Positions 18,121-27,070 are shown, numbered from the stretch's first letter. The stretch: DNA of 61,845 bases from Lachnospiraceae bacterium (GCA_024683935.1 JAIKXV010000116.1:1-61845); one strand, 5' to 3'. The notes: generated from the sequence alone by a model not told the origin. Numbers and translations: made by a program.

Positions 18121-18944
18121 CCTTTATTCCTGTATCTCGTTTTCCAGTCGTTAAGCACGCTCCGTCTAAGGGCAGTAAAGCCGGTGTAATCGCCCTCCTG
18201 CTTTTTCGTAAGAGCTTCCTTAAGTCGTTTTGCGTCATCTTTTCTGAGTGCCCTCTTCTCCGCTTCCTTCATGCGGTTAAGGCAGACGGAGTATATGCTC
18301 TCCGGGATACTCCGCCTTTCCATATAGGCAGAAAAGGCTTCATCATTCATTTCCAGCCTGGCGGCCACGATCAGTTTATCGAGGAGCGCGGGTTCGCCGG
18401 GAGACAGATTCAAAGCTTCCTCATAATATTTTAAGGCCCGGCCGAACTTGAAATTCCTCGCGGCAGCATTGCCCATGCCCGTAAGGAGCCTGGCGGCATC
18501 CGATGGATCCTCGTCCCTGTTGATAGTCTTAAGGGCCGCATTGTATTCGATAACGGCTTCCGGTATCCGGCCGCTCTTAAAGTAAAAGTCGCCCCTTACC
18601 CTGTGGGAGTCATTGCTGCTCATGCGTTCTCCCAGTTTAAGGGCCTTTTTCAGCGTTTCAAGCTCGCTGTCGGAAACAAATCGGGTCTCGGAAAAAAGCA
18701 TGCAGATCCTGTCGGAGAAATCCAATCCCCGGTCCAGCATCTCATCGTACTTCGAAGCGATATCCGGCAGGTTCAGCCGCTTTCTTATGAAGCGGGCAAG
18801 AGAAGCTCCGAAATCCTTCGGGTCCAGCATGAAGACATTTTCCCTGACATAGTAGAGAAGCTCCTCCATCGAATAGATGCCGGTGCCTGTATCCTTTATG
18901 ATATACGGTTTTTCACTTCTTTCCCCTATGCACTGATAGATCAA
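18117..18944 (-). CDS. TPR-containing protein, third gene of the DUF5717 operon
   Basis: A 275-residue, probably cytoplasmic protein. The N-terminal third (about 1-95) begins MIYQCIGERSEKPYII and contains GIYSMEELLYYVREN; it looks like a small recurring Lachnospiraceae domain. The rest carries at least two tetratricopeptide-like repeats (about 110-190, including RVRGDFYFKSGRIPEAVIEY and NFKFGRALKYYEEALNLSP), which usually bind partner proteins. The C-terminus is basic and helical. Both ends overlap neighbours by 4 bases (ATGA), so it is made in step with them. I cannot assign a biochemical function. Confidence 0.75.
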   Translation of the reverse strand: MIYQCIGERSEKPYIIKDTGTGIYSMEELLYYVRENVFMLDPKDFGASLARFIRKRLNLPDIASKYDEMLDRGLDFSDRICMLFSETRFVSDSELETLKKALKLGERMSSNDSHRVRGDFYFKSGRIPEAVIEYNAALKTINRDEDPSDAARLLTGMGNAAARNFKFGRALKYYEEALNLSPGEPALLDKLIVAARLEMNDEAFSAYMERRSIPESIYSVCLNRMKEAEKRALRKDDAKRLKEALTKKQEGDYTGFTALRRSVLNDWKTRYRNKG

Positions 18945-20191
18945 AGCAGTATTTCCTCTTCCCGTTCCTCATCCGTTGATCTGAATATCTCCCCGAAGCC
19001 CATATCCCTGATCTTCAGGATCATCTTTTCCGAAGAAACAAAGCGGAATTCGGCCCTTATCCTGCCGGCCCTGTCAGGACGGGCCGGCAGCCAGTCGAGC
19101 CTTATCACCTTGTTCCTTTCGGTTTTATCATAAATATCATTAATTACTATTATAAGCTCCCTGTCATGACCCAGCATGACTTCCAGGCTTTTGCCGGCAC
19201 TGTACCATTTTTCCCCGGCATCAGCTACAGACAGGAGAACTTCCTTCCCCTCCGAAAGAGCCCGGATGCTCACATTGGAGGTCAGGGAATCGCTCCCTAT
19301 ATATACATATCTCCTGCTGATCCTGATAAGGTCCACCATGTCGGCCGCAGCGTAGCAGGCGCCCTTGCTGAAGAGGTTCTGGCCCTTAAACACCCTGGAT
19401 CTGCTGCAGATATATCTTAGGGTCTTCTGCTCCCATCTCTCGTTAAAGGCTTCGCCGGTAAGATAGGTGCCGCTGACCCCGTTTTTCAGATCCTCCATCG
19501 CTATCATCAGGAGCTTTTCATCCAACTTTCTCCTGTCAGCTCCGAAAAAGGGTATCATGTCTTCCCGGATCTTACTCGTATTCCTTACCAGCGCCGGGCT
19601 GGTGGAATGGTCTATCGAAAGACAGCCGGACTGAAAGATGGAGTCATTGTAATCGTATAAGAGCACCCCGTTCTGCCAAAGTCCCACCGGCTGGCTCAGG
19701 GAATAGAAGAAAAAGCTCTCGCCGTAGCTGATAACCCTTATGGAGGGAATGCCGATACCCGCAGACTGTACCGCGGCGGCTATCACCTTCTCGGATAAGG
19801 GGTGAACCTTTCTCTCCGTAATGCAGAGCGCATTTACCTTTGCCATTGAGGTTTCCGGAGGGAGCCTCAGGAGATAGGATAAAAATTTCCCGAGCAGCAC
19901 GATCCACGGATCATCCCTGCTGACCCCGTTTTTCTCCGCGGAATCTAAAGCCTTCTTCAGAAGGCCGCTCTCATATCCCATGTTAAAGGAGGTCGCAGTA
20001 CTGACTGCCTCCTCTCCGAAGAGGATCCTTCCGCTGCCCGGAACCCTGAAGGCTGCCACCGGGATCTTAAAATTCTCATTCTCCTCATCGGGAGAATAGG
20101 TGGATACTCCTTCCGCGGGATCGTGGCAGATGGAGATAAGTGTGAACTTTTCCGACAGGTCTATTCCTATGACCATTGCCCTGCTATTCAA
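18941..20191 (-). CDS. DUF5716-like protein with an actin/Hsp70-type fold
   Basis: A 416-residue protein. The N-terminus (MVIGIDLSEKFTLISI) resembles the phosphate-1 loop of actin/Hsp70/sugar-kinase ATPases, but the usual GTT or GTS is replaced by SEKF. A second phosphate-like loop may lie near LLYDYNDS. The C-terminal part (about 300-410) is beta-rich and ends with MGFGEIFRSTDEE, which I recall from the DUF5716 C-terminal domain. It may be a chaperone-like or filament-forming ATPase, or an inactive relative. Start choice: a TTG at 20191 has GGAGGAG just upstream and overlaps the previous stop; an ATG at 20176 is the alternative. It lies in the four-gene operon between the giant DUF5717-like and TPR genes. 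Confidence 0.75.
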   Translation of the reverse strand: MNSRAMVIGIDLSEKFTLISICHDPAEGVSTYSPDEENENFKIPVAAFRVPGSGRILFGEEAVSTATSFNMGYESGLLKKALDSAEKNGVSRDDPWIVLLGKFLSYLLRLPPETSMAKVNALCITERKVHPLSEKVIAAAVQSAGIGIPSIRVISYGESFFFYSLSQPVGLWQNGVLLYDYNDSIFQSGCLSIDHSTSPALVRNTSKIREDMIPFFGADRRKLDEKLLMIAMEDLKNGVSGTYLTGEAFNERWEQKTLRYICSRSRVFKGQNLFSKGACYAAADMVDLIRISRRYVYIGSDSLTSNVSIRALSEGKEVLLSVADAGEKWYSAGKSLEVMLGHDRELIIVINDIYDKTERNKVIRLDWLPARPDRAGRIRAEFRFVSSEKMILKIRDMGFGEIFRSTDEEREEEILL

Positions 20192-23100
20192 AGAACTCCT
20201 CCACGGTCTCGGTTAATTTCATATACTGCTCCATCAGGTCATTCAGACTCAGATCGTCATTCACCGATTCTGAAAGGAGCATGTCATTTATCATATCGTA
20301 TCTGGAATCCGTCCTTCCGCCCCGGGTCACATCTCTTTCCAGAAGCTCACTCCGGACAGGTTCTCTCCCGTTTTCGTTCTCCTCCGTGATGTAATACTGC
20401 AGCTTTTCCCCGTAAAATAGCACAAAATCGCTGCTGTAAACACCCTGGTAATTCTCATCCATATTATCCGCGCGGAATTCGCCTACGTCATCCATATCAT
20501 CGGAGATGCGGTAATTTATCATAACCTTCTTCTCCGGGTCTGTCATATATTCCACAAAGGTCCTGTCGTGATAGAGGCTCATGGCAGGCACATTCTCCCT
20601 GTATTCCCTGAAGAAATCAAAGACGGTGCCTGCTTCCAGAAGCTTGTCAACCAGGGGTGAGAGCTGTTTCTTCACATCCGAATCCCGGAAATCGGAATAG
20701 TATTTTAGGAGGGAAAGCGCCGAAACATCATCCAGCTCCCCGTATTCCCTGTATCTCTTTAACAGTGCCTTGAAGATCTTCCGGTCAACTATCCTTTTAT
20801 TTATAAAGTATTCATGCGAGATATAGGCAAGGCTCGCGTCTATTATCTTGTCCCTGCCGCCGTTTTCTATGCAGCTTAAAAGTATCTCATCCCTGTCGGA
20901 TGTGAATGACTTTGCATAGAGCATCTGGGAGAGGATCCGCTCTTCTATCTTCACCGTATCCACATTGAATTCGTGGGCGGCTTTCCAGATATCCCGGAGA
21001 TCCTTTATCGTGCCCTGAAATTCCGCACAGAGATAGGTAAGTATGTTTTCATCGTACTTGCCCCTTTTAAGCGCTTCCCAGGCGAGGTTTATGAGACAGG
21101 GATCCTCTGTATTTATCCCCTCTCCTATCATACGGCTCAGGAGCCGCACCAGTATCACGGGATCCACGCCCTCAGGGCCGTACTCCTTTATAAGCTCATA
21201 GACCTTCCGGTGCATGCCCCGGGACACATAGAGCCTGGAGAGCTCTGCCCTGACATCCGGTGAAACCAGAGAAATATCCAGGTCGTCCAGGATATTGTCC
21301 AGTTCCTCAAACCGGTCATGATCCGAAAAGTATCTTATCAGCGCAAAATAGCACTCATCCCGTATGCTCCTCTCAATCTCGGGAGACGAGGATATCAGAC
21401 GGATGCTGCTCTCATTTACCTGATTTACCTGTATGGTATGACGTCCGCTGCCGCAGACATAGAAGGCCTGTCCCACATCTCTTTCAAGGCCGAACCTGAT
21501 GGCCTTTGTAAACTTCACGGGATTAAGGAGTATCCTGTCCTCTATGCCCTTTTTGCCTATGGCGCGGTGCATATCGCCGTATTCGAATATCAGATCGTAT
21601 TCCCCGCCGTAGAAGGTGATAAGGGCTCTGCCATTTGTCACATTGCCGCTTCTTTCCCTGACAAAGCCGTTCTCCACCGAGGACACCATCGTAACCTTTT
21701 TGTCCCTGACGCTTATCTCGTGGCAGAATATAAGGGGTCCCACCGCGAGCAGAAAGCGGTTTGAAAACTCCGGAATATTAAGTGTGGCCACATATTCGTA
21801 TATCACTGCGAGATCCCTGTTTATCAGGTTTTTCTCCGCTTCCTTTACCGCAAAGGCCGCGATCCGCTGCTCATTATCCTTTAAGATATCCGGGACTTCG
21901 TTCTTATGCTTTATCAGGTTCGCATAGAACAAAGACATCCTGTCATCGCCCACTCCGGCGCCGATGGAAAAATACATAAGTACCGGTTCCGGCATCAACT
22001 CTTCCCGGTCGGATGGAACCGTGTTCAGATAACACTCATAGAGACGGGTGATCTTCAACCCGTACCTTACCCCGGCTTCAAACCAGCGGAAATCGTCTGA
22101 ATTCCTCTTTCTTTCGCCCCTCTCCCGGATCAGCATCCTGCATATCTCTTCTAAAAGCTCCACGGATCCGGTCTTATTGTAATAAGCCTTCAGCACTGCC
22201 AGAAGTATCGGGGAATAGCTCTTTATGTTGTAGCTTAAGGATATCAGGGCAGTTACGAAATCATCATAGTAAATATCGTATTTTACGCCCCAGTGCAGGG
22301 CATAAACCTCTGCAAGGCCGTTAAGGCGGTATCTGTCACTCTTTTCTGTCATGGCCCTGAGGAGCTCGATATAGAGGAAGGGGCTCCGGACTCCCAGGTC
22401 AAACTGTCCGGATAAAAGCTCTATTCTCTGATCCGGGTGATTTTCCAGCTCTTCATCAAGGTATATCAAAAGCCAGAGGAGGATAGGCGAATCCGGCATG
22501 CTGTGGCTCAAAGCCTTTACATCCCGGGATATCTCCCTGGCGTAGGCCCTGTCCTTTCTGTGAAGGGCCTTCAGGTATTTATAGTATCCTTCCGCTTCAT
22601 CATGAATCTGTCCCAGCATGAACTCATTGCCTATAAGGGACAGCATCATATCAGCATCATTGTCCCTCCCCTGCATGAGATAGATGTGGGTCATGACGAG
22701 CCTCGGCAGTATATCCCTGTCATTATCGTCCGTCATCCTGCTGCAGATCACTGACATTTTTTCACAGACCGTATCGGGATCCGTCCTTTTCAGGCGGAAA
22801 TCCACATAGAGCTCCGTAATATCCGATATGTTCCTTTGCCGCCGCAACTCATTTTTTCTGTCTTCCCTGAGTTTCCTTTCGGATGCTCCGGCGTTTATTT
22901 CTATCTTAAGGACAGAGCTATGGGACTTCAGTCTGATCTGTCCGATATTTTTCCCTCTGTGCAGAGAATCCCTGTCGATGGAAAACTGAATGACAGCTAT
23001 ATCACCGTTAAAGTCCGCATCCGTGATCACGCTTTTTTTCAGGTGGATAAAAGGCTCAGCCGATGAAACTTCAAGCCTTATATAGCCCCAGCCGCTTTTC

Positions 23101-23750
23101 CTTATCCTGATCTCCGGCGGGTTTGCAAGATCCCCTTCTTCCGTAAGCTCCACCTTTTCCTGGTCAAGGGTGTAGATCACCGGGGATTTCTTATGTATCG
23201 CTACCAGAAATTCCTCTACGTTTACCGCAGAACCCGGATACACGGAAAAGGACCGGTAGAGATTCTTGAACCTCCTGTCCGGTGTCTGGAAGATATTTAT
23301 CATTTCCGGGGAATAGAAGACGTTCACCGCTTCCTCAAAGCGGTTTCTGGCAAGATTCGTGAAATGAAAGAGGTTTTTTATCGTTCCCTGGGAGCTTTCC
23401 GGGAACTTCATTACAACACTTACCGTAAAGGGAAGGCGGTATTCGCCGTCCTCGGTGACAAGGGAAATATCCCCCTTTATCACGGTGCCGGCGACAAGTC
23501 CCTTGGATCGGAAGATATAGTGGAGCTCTGCCTCGCCCTTTAAAAAGGTGACATTATCGCAGACCATACGGGGGTCCGAGGTCGCCACCATGCCGTTGAT
23601 CTCGCCCTTATCTTCCGAGAGCACATGAAAAACGCCTTCGGTATCCTCATTGGGATAAACCGCAAGCTCCAGCTTCTGCTCGGGAAATTCAAGGGTCGAA
23701 TGACCGTAACCGAACTCTCCGTTTAATATGCGTTCAATGTGGCTCTCCAT
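20184..23750 (-). CDS. Giant DUF5717-like protein, first gene of the operon
   Basis: A 1188-residue protein with no signal peptide or membrane segment, so probably cytoplasmic. Two beta-rich domains occupy about residues 1-130 and 180-310. A long helical-repeat region (about 320-640 and 800-1080, TPR-like solenoid) is split by another beta-rich segment near 680-790 that contains ITFYGGEYDLIFEYGDMHRAIGKKG. A C-terminal domain follows (about 1080-1188), with DFVLFYGEKLQYYITEE. It matches what I recall as DUF5717, usually found beside DUF5716. The start is the ATG at 23750 after a GGGGG; a TTG 69 bases upstream opens the same frame but lies before the leader hairpin's end. The size and repeats suggest a scaffold for the other three proteins. 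Confidence 0.75.
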   Translation of the reverse strand: MESHIERILNGEFGYGHSTLEFPEQKLELAVYPNEDTEGVFHVLSEDKGEINGMVATSDPRMVCDNVTFLKGEAELHYIFRSKGLVAGTVIKGDISLVTEDGEYRLPFTVSVVMKFPESSQGTIKNLFHFTNLARNRFEEAVNVFYSPEMINIFQTPDRRFKNLYRSFSVYPGSAVNVEEFLVAIHKKSPVIYTLDQEKVELTEEGDLANPPEIRIRKSGWGYIRLEVSSAEPFIHLKKSVITDADFNGDIAVIQFSIDRDSLHRGKNIGQIRLKSHSSVLKIEINAGASERKLREDRKNELRRQRNISDITELYVDFRLKRTDPDTVCEKMSVICSRMTDDNDRDILPRLVMTHIYLMQGRDNDADMMLSLIGNEFMLGQIHDEAEGYYKYLKALHRKDRAYAREISRDVKALSHSMPDSPILLWLLIYLDEELENHPDQRIELLSGQFDLGVRSPFLYIELLRAMTEKSDRYRLNGLAEVYALHWGVKYDIYYDDFVTALISLSYNIKSYSPILLAVLKAYYNKTGSVELLEEICRMLIRERGERKRNSDDFRWFEAGVRYGLKITRLYECYLNTVPSDREELMPEPVLMYFSIGAGVGDDRMSLFYANLIKHKNEVPDILKDNEQRIAAFAVKEAEKNLINRDLAVIYEYVATLNIPEFSNRFLLAVGPLIFCHEISVRDKKVTMVSSVENGFVRERSGNVTNGRALITFYGGEYDLIFEYGDMHRAIGKKGIEDRILLNPVKFTKAIRFGLERDVGQAFYVCGSGRHTIQVNQVNESSIRLISSSPEIERSIRDECYFALIRYFSDHDRFEELDNILDDLDISLVSPDVRAELSRLYVSRGMHRKVYELIKEYGPEGVDPVILVRLLSRMIGEGINTEDPCLINLAWEALKRGKYDENILTYLCAEFQGTIKDLRDIWKAAHEFNVDTVKIEERILSQMLYAKSFTSDRDEILLSCIENGGRDKIIDASLAYISHEYFINKRIVDRKIFKALLKRYREYGELDDVSALSLLKYYSDFRDSDVKKQLSPLVDKLLEAGTVFDFFREYRENVPAMSLYHDRTFVEYMTDPEKKVMINYRISDDMDDVGEFRADNMDENYQGVYSSDFVLFYGEKLQYYITEENENGREPVRSELLERDVTRGGRTDSRYDMINDMLLSESVNDDLSLNDLMEQYMKLTETVEEFFE

Positions 23751-23799
23751 ATTTCCCCCGTGGGAAGATAGTGATATACTGATATCCGGGTTTTCATTC

Positions 23800-23824
23800 G
23801 TCACCTGCGGTGATCGCAAGTGAC
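23800..23824 (-). promoter_or_regulatory. Nested palindrome in the leader of the DUF5717 operon
   Basis: GTCAC...GTGAC outer arms and TGCG/CGCA inner arms around a GTGAT loop. A second overlapping palindrome (TCACC, 3 bases, GGTGA) lies within. It sits between the predicted promoter (23847-23855) and the start codon, so it could be an RNA hairpin or an operator. Confidence 0.5.
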
Positions 23825-23846
23825 CGCTGTGAATATATCAACTTTT

Positions 23847-23855
23847 ATTATACCA
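23847..23855 (-). promoter_or_regulatory. Extended -10 promoter for the DUF5717 operon
   Basis: TGGTATAAT on the minus strand: a perfect -10 with TGn extension, with TTCAAA (four of six) 16 bases upstream as a possible -35. Transcription would start near 23840, giving a leader of about 90 bases. Confidence 0.65.
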
Positions 23856-23886
23856 TATATAACGTCACTTTGAACGGAGACTTATA

Positions 23887-24984
23887 ATGCTTGAACATAA
23901 AGACCATTTTCACGGAAGCGATCTGGAGATGATAGAAAGTATCTACGGGATCAAAAAGGAGGAGATAATCTCCTTCTCCGCAAATGTAAATCCCTTGGGG
24001 ATCTCCCCGCTTCTTAAAAAAACAGTTGCTGATGAGATCGACTGCATATCGTCATACCCGGACAGGGAATACCGGGAATTAAAGTCAGTTCTTGCTTCCT
24101 ACTGCATGTCGGATCCCGAAAAGATAATCCCCGGGAACGGCTCTACGGAGCTGATCTCCATGATAATAGACATTAAGAAGCCTAAAAAAAGCCTGATAGT
24201 CGGGCCCACCTATTCGGAGTACGAACGGGAGCTGTCCCTGGCCGGCGGCAAATCCTACTATTTCCAGTTAAAGGAAAAGGACGGATTCTTATTAGGACTT
24301 GAACGCTTTGACGAAGCATTAAAGCCGGATATGGATATGCTGATAATATGCAATCCGAATAACCCGACCTCTACCACCCTCGACCGCTCCACTCTCCGGA
24401 GCATTATGGATATCTGCAAGGAGCGGGATATCTTTGTGATGGTGGATGAAACCTATATAGAATTCGTGGATGACAAGGAAAAGAAGGAGGGCATCCCCCT
24501 CACCGACTACTATAACAACCTCTTTATCATAAGGGGTGTTTCCAAATTCTTTGCGGCGCCGGGGCTCCGGCTCGGCTACGCAGTGACCGGAAACCGGGAT
24601 CTTCTCCGTGAGATCAAGGCAAAGATGAATCCCTGGAGCATAAATACCCTGGCGGAAACCGCCGGGAAGGTAATGTTTCAGGACAGCGAATATATAGAAA
24701 ACACGGTATCCCTTATACGGAATGAAAGGAAATACGTGACGGAACGTCTGAGGGGATTTAAGGGCGTCACCGTTTACGAGCCCTCAGCGAACTTCGTACT
24801 TTTCCGGGTGGATTCGGATCATGCGAACGCCGATACCATTTTCGATACCTGCATCAGGGAAAAGATGATGATAAGGAACTGCTGCACCTTCCCCTTCTTA
24901 GATAACAGGTATATCCGCATCTGCTTCATGAACCATGAGGACAATGTACGGCTCCTTGACTGCATTGAAAAAGCGATCCTTTGA
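23887..24984 (+). CDS. CobD/HisC-like PLP-dependent aminotransferase
   Basis: A 365-residue fold-type I PLP enzyme. The opening HFHGSD followed by IISFSANVNPLGISP matches threonine-phosphate decarboxylase (CobD), which makes the aminopropanol arm of cobalamin; histidinol-phosphate aminotransferase (HisC) is the close relative. Seen motifs include CNPNNPTS, VDETYIEF and the Schiff-base lysine in GVSKFFAAPGLRLGY. CGGAGA lies 6 bases before the ATG. No cobalamin or histidine genes lie nearby, so the substrate cannot be assigned from context. It is divergent from the DUF5717 operon. Confidence 0.85.
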   Translation: MLEHKDHFHGSDLEMIESIYGIKKEEIISFSANVNPLGISPLLKKTVADEIDCISSYPDREYRELKSVLASYCMSDPEKIIPGNGSTELISMIIDIKKPKKSLIVGPTYSEYERELSLAGGKSYYFQLKEKDGFLLGLERFDEALKPDMDMLIICNPNNPTSTTLDRSTLRSIMDICKERDIFVMVDETYIEFVDDKEKKEGIPLTDYYNNLFIIRGVSKFFAAPGLRLGYAVTGNRDLLREIKAKMNPWSINTLAETAGKVMFQDSEYIENTVSLIRNERKYVTERLRGFKGVTVYEPSANFVLFRVDSDHANADTIFDTCIREKMMIRNCCTFPFLDNRYIRICFMNHEDNVRLLDCIEKAIL

Positions 24985-25001
24985 TCAAAGGACCGCTTTT
25001 T
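24969..25001. terminator. Bidirectional intrinsic terminator
   Basis: An almost perfect palindrome (arms AAAGCG-TCCTTTGA and TCAAAGGA-CGCTTT with one mismatch pair), overlapping the last codons of the aminotransferase gene. T runs flank it on both strands. It would end the aminotransferase transcript and, from the other side, the transcript of the fused sigma factor gene. Confidence 0.8.
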
Positions 25002-25024
25002 CTATATCTCTCATATTTACTCTC

Positions 25025-25093
25025 TCCGAAGATCCTTCCTGCTGCTTTGCATTTCCCCATTCCGGGAAGCAAAGCCCGAAGGATCTTTTAATA
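25025..25093. repeat. Long imperfect inverted repeat between convergent genes
   Basis: Outer arms GATCCTTC and GAAGGATC, inner arms GCTTTGC and GCAAAGC, with further matches near the loop. It lies between the terminator and the end of the sigma-fusion gene. It is a likely mRNA-stabilising or mobile-repeat hairpin. Its outer arms resemble, only loosely, the variant arm seen at 38705-38730. Confidence 0.55.
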
Positions 25094-25099
25094 CCTTAG

Positions 25100-27070
25100 T
25101 CACGAACCGCTTTCGGAAACCGTTGCGATCACGGACTCTGATACTGCCGTGGGTTCCGCTTCATAAAACTCGGGTAGCGGGACCTCTATCTCGGTCTCCT
25201 GCACGGGTACCGCACTTTCTGCAGGAGTTACATCCGTCTTTTCAGTCTTCTCGGACTTTTCGTTCTTCTCCTGCTTCTCTGCCGCCTCGTTTGCGGAAGT
25301 GCTTTCCTTCTTCTTATCCTTCTTGCTGGTATTCTCGGTCTTCGTCTCTCCTGCCTTGCTTATCTCCAGGTCGGTTGCATTGAAGTGTCCGAATACGCCC
25401 TTATTGTCGATCCTGTTTCCGTGAAGGACGAAGTTGTAATTCTCATAGACGAGACTGCCGTTCTCCTCTGTCTTTCCGACATCGAAACTGCCCTCTATCG
25501 TTATCACATCGCCTTCCTTAACGGAATTCACAACTGAAGGATGGCTTAAGAATACGGAATTTACCGAAAGTGCCTTTATCTCCTTCTTTGACTTAAAGAG
25601 ACTGTGCTCAAGTATATATGCAGCTTCCAGGTTCTCGTTATTCACGCTGCCACTGTATACGCTGCCGGATGTCATGAAGAGTGATGCCACAGCAGAAGCT
25701 ATGTGGTTCTTCAGCTTCTTGGACATGCCGTAACGGTCAACCTCATCCTCTGCGCTTTCGACAGTAGGTGCAGCCTCTGTGCTCTCTGCTGTGCTGTCAT
25801 GGGCACCTTCTTCAGCTGCGGTCTCTGTTCCCGCATTTTCAACTCCCTCATGCTCGGGAGATGCAACTGTGGATGCTTCTTCTGCGATCTCTGTGGCGGG
25901 TTCTGCAGTATCTGCGGTCTCTATGATCTCATCTGCCGCAGTGCTCTCAACTGTTTCAGCTTCATCATAGGTGCTGCCTTCTTCATTGGAAGATACCTTA
26001 TCCGCTGACGAAACAGTGCTTCTGTATATAGTAGTTCCGACCGTACCGCCGGTTCCTGCAACTGCAACTGCTACTGCTACTGCCAGGCCCTTGGCTGCTC
26101 CGGCTCCTGCCGCTGCTGTTCCTGCGGCGCCTGCTGCTGCCGTTCCTGCTGCTGTTGCCGCCGTTCCGGCTGCTGCTGTTGCTGCGGTACCTGCCACTGC
26201 CGTTCCGGCTGCTGCTGTTCCGGCTGCTGCTGTTCCGGCTGCCGCCGTGGTACCTGCTACTGCCGCACCTGTTGCGATGGCTGTGCTTCCGGCCACCGTT
26301 CCGGTAGCTGCGGATATGCCCGCTCCGCCTGCAAGTGCTGTTCCTGCTATAGCTGCGCCTGTAGCCGCTATGCCGAGTCCTGAACAGATATTTCCGAATA
26401 CTCCTGCAGCAACGGGTGCTGCGAGAACCGTCTCCTCGGAAAGGATCTGTACCGCACCGAAGATCAGGGCACCGGTAAGAGCCATCTTTCCTGCTCCGGT
26501 CTTTCCGCCCTTCTCTGCGGCTTCAAGCTTCTTCTTTAACGCCTGTCTCGCATAGCTGAGCCTGCTCTTGACCGTTCCTACTGAACAGTCCATAACTTCG
26601 GCGATTTCTTCGATCTTTATATTGTCATAATAGAAAGCCACCATTGTGGCACGCTGTACTTCGGGAAGAGAGTCAATGAGCGATGCAACAAGCCGCTGCT
26701 GCTCCTTCCTCTCGAATGAGAGCTCCGGCCTGGAATCGATGTCAGAGGTCTCCACACTGTCAAAGATGTTCTCGAAGTCCTCGTCCAGCAATATTTCTTT
26801 CTTTTTCTGGAATATCTTCATTCCCTGCCTGAAGGTAATCGAACTGAGCCAGGAATAAATGCTCTCTGCTTTGTCGAGACTTTTTATCGACTTATACGCT
26901 TCCATGTATACGATCTGCATGAGGTCCATTGCATCATCTTCATTCTTCATGACCTGCTTCGCACGGAAATATACATAGTTGTAAGTCTTCTGGTAAACCT
27001 CGTTAAAGGCTTCGTCATTCCCGCTCTTAAGTTTTTCAACAGCCGATTTGAGCTTAGGATCTACTTCCAT
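25100..27070 (-). CDS. ECF-type sigma factor fused to a membrane and extracytoplasmic region
   Basis: A 656-residue protein. Residues 1-185 are a sigma-70 family factor: region 2 (about 20-90, DAMDLMQIVYMEAYK) and region 4 (about 135-180, with IEEIAEVMDCSVGTVKSRL). From 196 a hydrophobic stretch (MALTGALIFGAVQIL) leads into an Ala/Gly/Thr tract (about 212-345), ending in a hydrophobic AVAVAVAVAG segment. Then come an acidic Ser/Thr/Glu linker, a folded-looking part with DVITIEGSFDVGKT and LHGNRIDNKG (about 445-585), and a charged tail. The layout suggests a sigma factor held at the membrane with a sensor outside the cell, to be freed by proteolysis, which is inference. GGAG lies 6 bases before the ATG. 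Confidence 0.8.
   Translation of the reverse strand: MEVDPKLKSAVEKLKSGNDEAFNEVYQKTYNYVYFRAKQVMKNEDDAMDLMQIVYMEAYKSIKSLDKAESIYSWLSSITFRQGMKIFQKKKEILLDEDFENIFDSVETSDIDSRPELSFERKEQQRLVASLIDSLPEVQRATMVAFYYDNIKIEEIAEVMDCSVGTVKSRLSYARQALKKKLEAAEKGGKTGAGKMALTGALIFGAVQILSEETVLAAPVAAGVFGNICSGLGIAATGAAIAGTALAGGAGISAATGTVAGSTAIATGAAVAGTTAAAGTAAAGTAAAGTAVAGTAATAAAGTAATAAGTAAAGAAGTAAAGAGAAKGLAVAVAVAVAGTGGTVGTTIYRSTVSSADKVSSNEEGSTYDEAETVESTAADEIIETADTAEPATEIAEEASTVASPEHEGVENAGTETAAEEGAHDSTAESTEAAPTVESAEDEVDRYGMSKKLKNHIASAVASLFMTSGSVYSGSVNNENLEAAYILEHSLFKSKKEIKALSVNSVFLSHPSVVNSVKEGDVITIEGSFDVGKTEENGSLVYENYNFVLHGNRIDNKGVFGHFNATDLEISKAGETKTENTSKKDKKKESTSANEAAEKQEKNEKSEKTEKTDVTPAESAVPVQETEIEVPLPEFYEAEPTAVSESVIATVSESGS
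26087..26275 (-). repeat. Ala/Gly/Thr-coding repetitive tract
   Basis: Repeated GCTGCTGTTCCG-like units on the plus strand, coding AGTAAAGT-type repeats (residues about 266-328 of the sigma fusion). Many copies differ at the third base only. The unit length is a multiple of three, so copy-number change would keep the frame. Confidence 0.75.

Noticed and set aside
23887..24984. Naming the aminotransferase hisC or cobD outright
   Set aside because: The motifs fit both and no pathway gene is adjacent.
25971..26555. Plus-strand Ala/Pro/Val-rich ORF opposite the sigma fusion
   Set aside because: It is the mirror of the repetitive tract in the real gene; composition and ribosome site do not support it.
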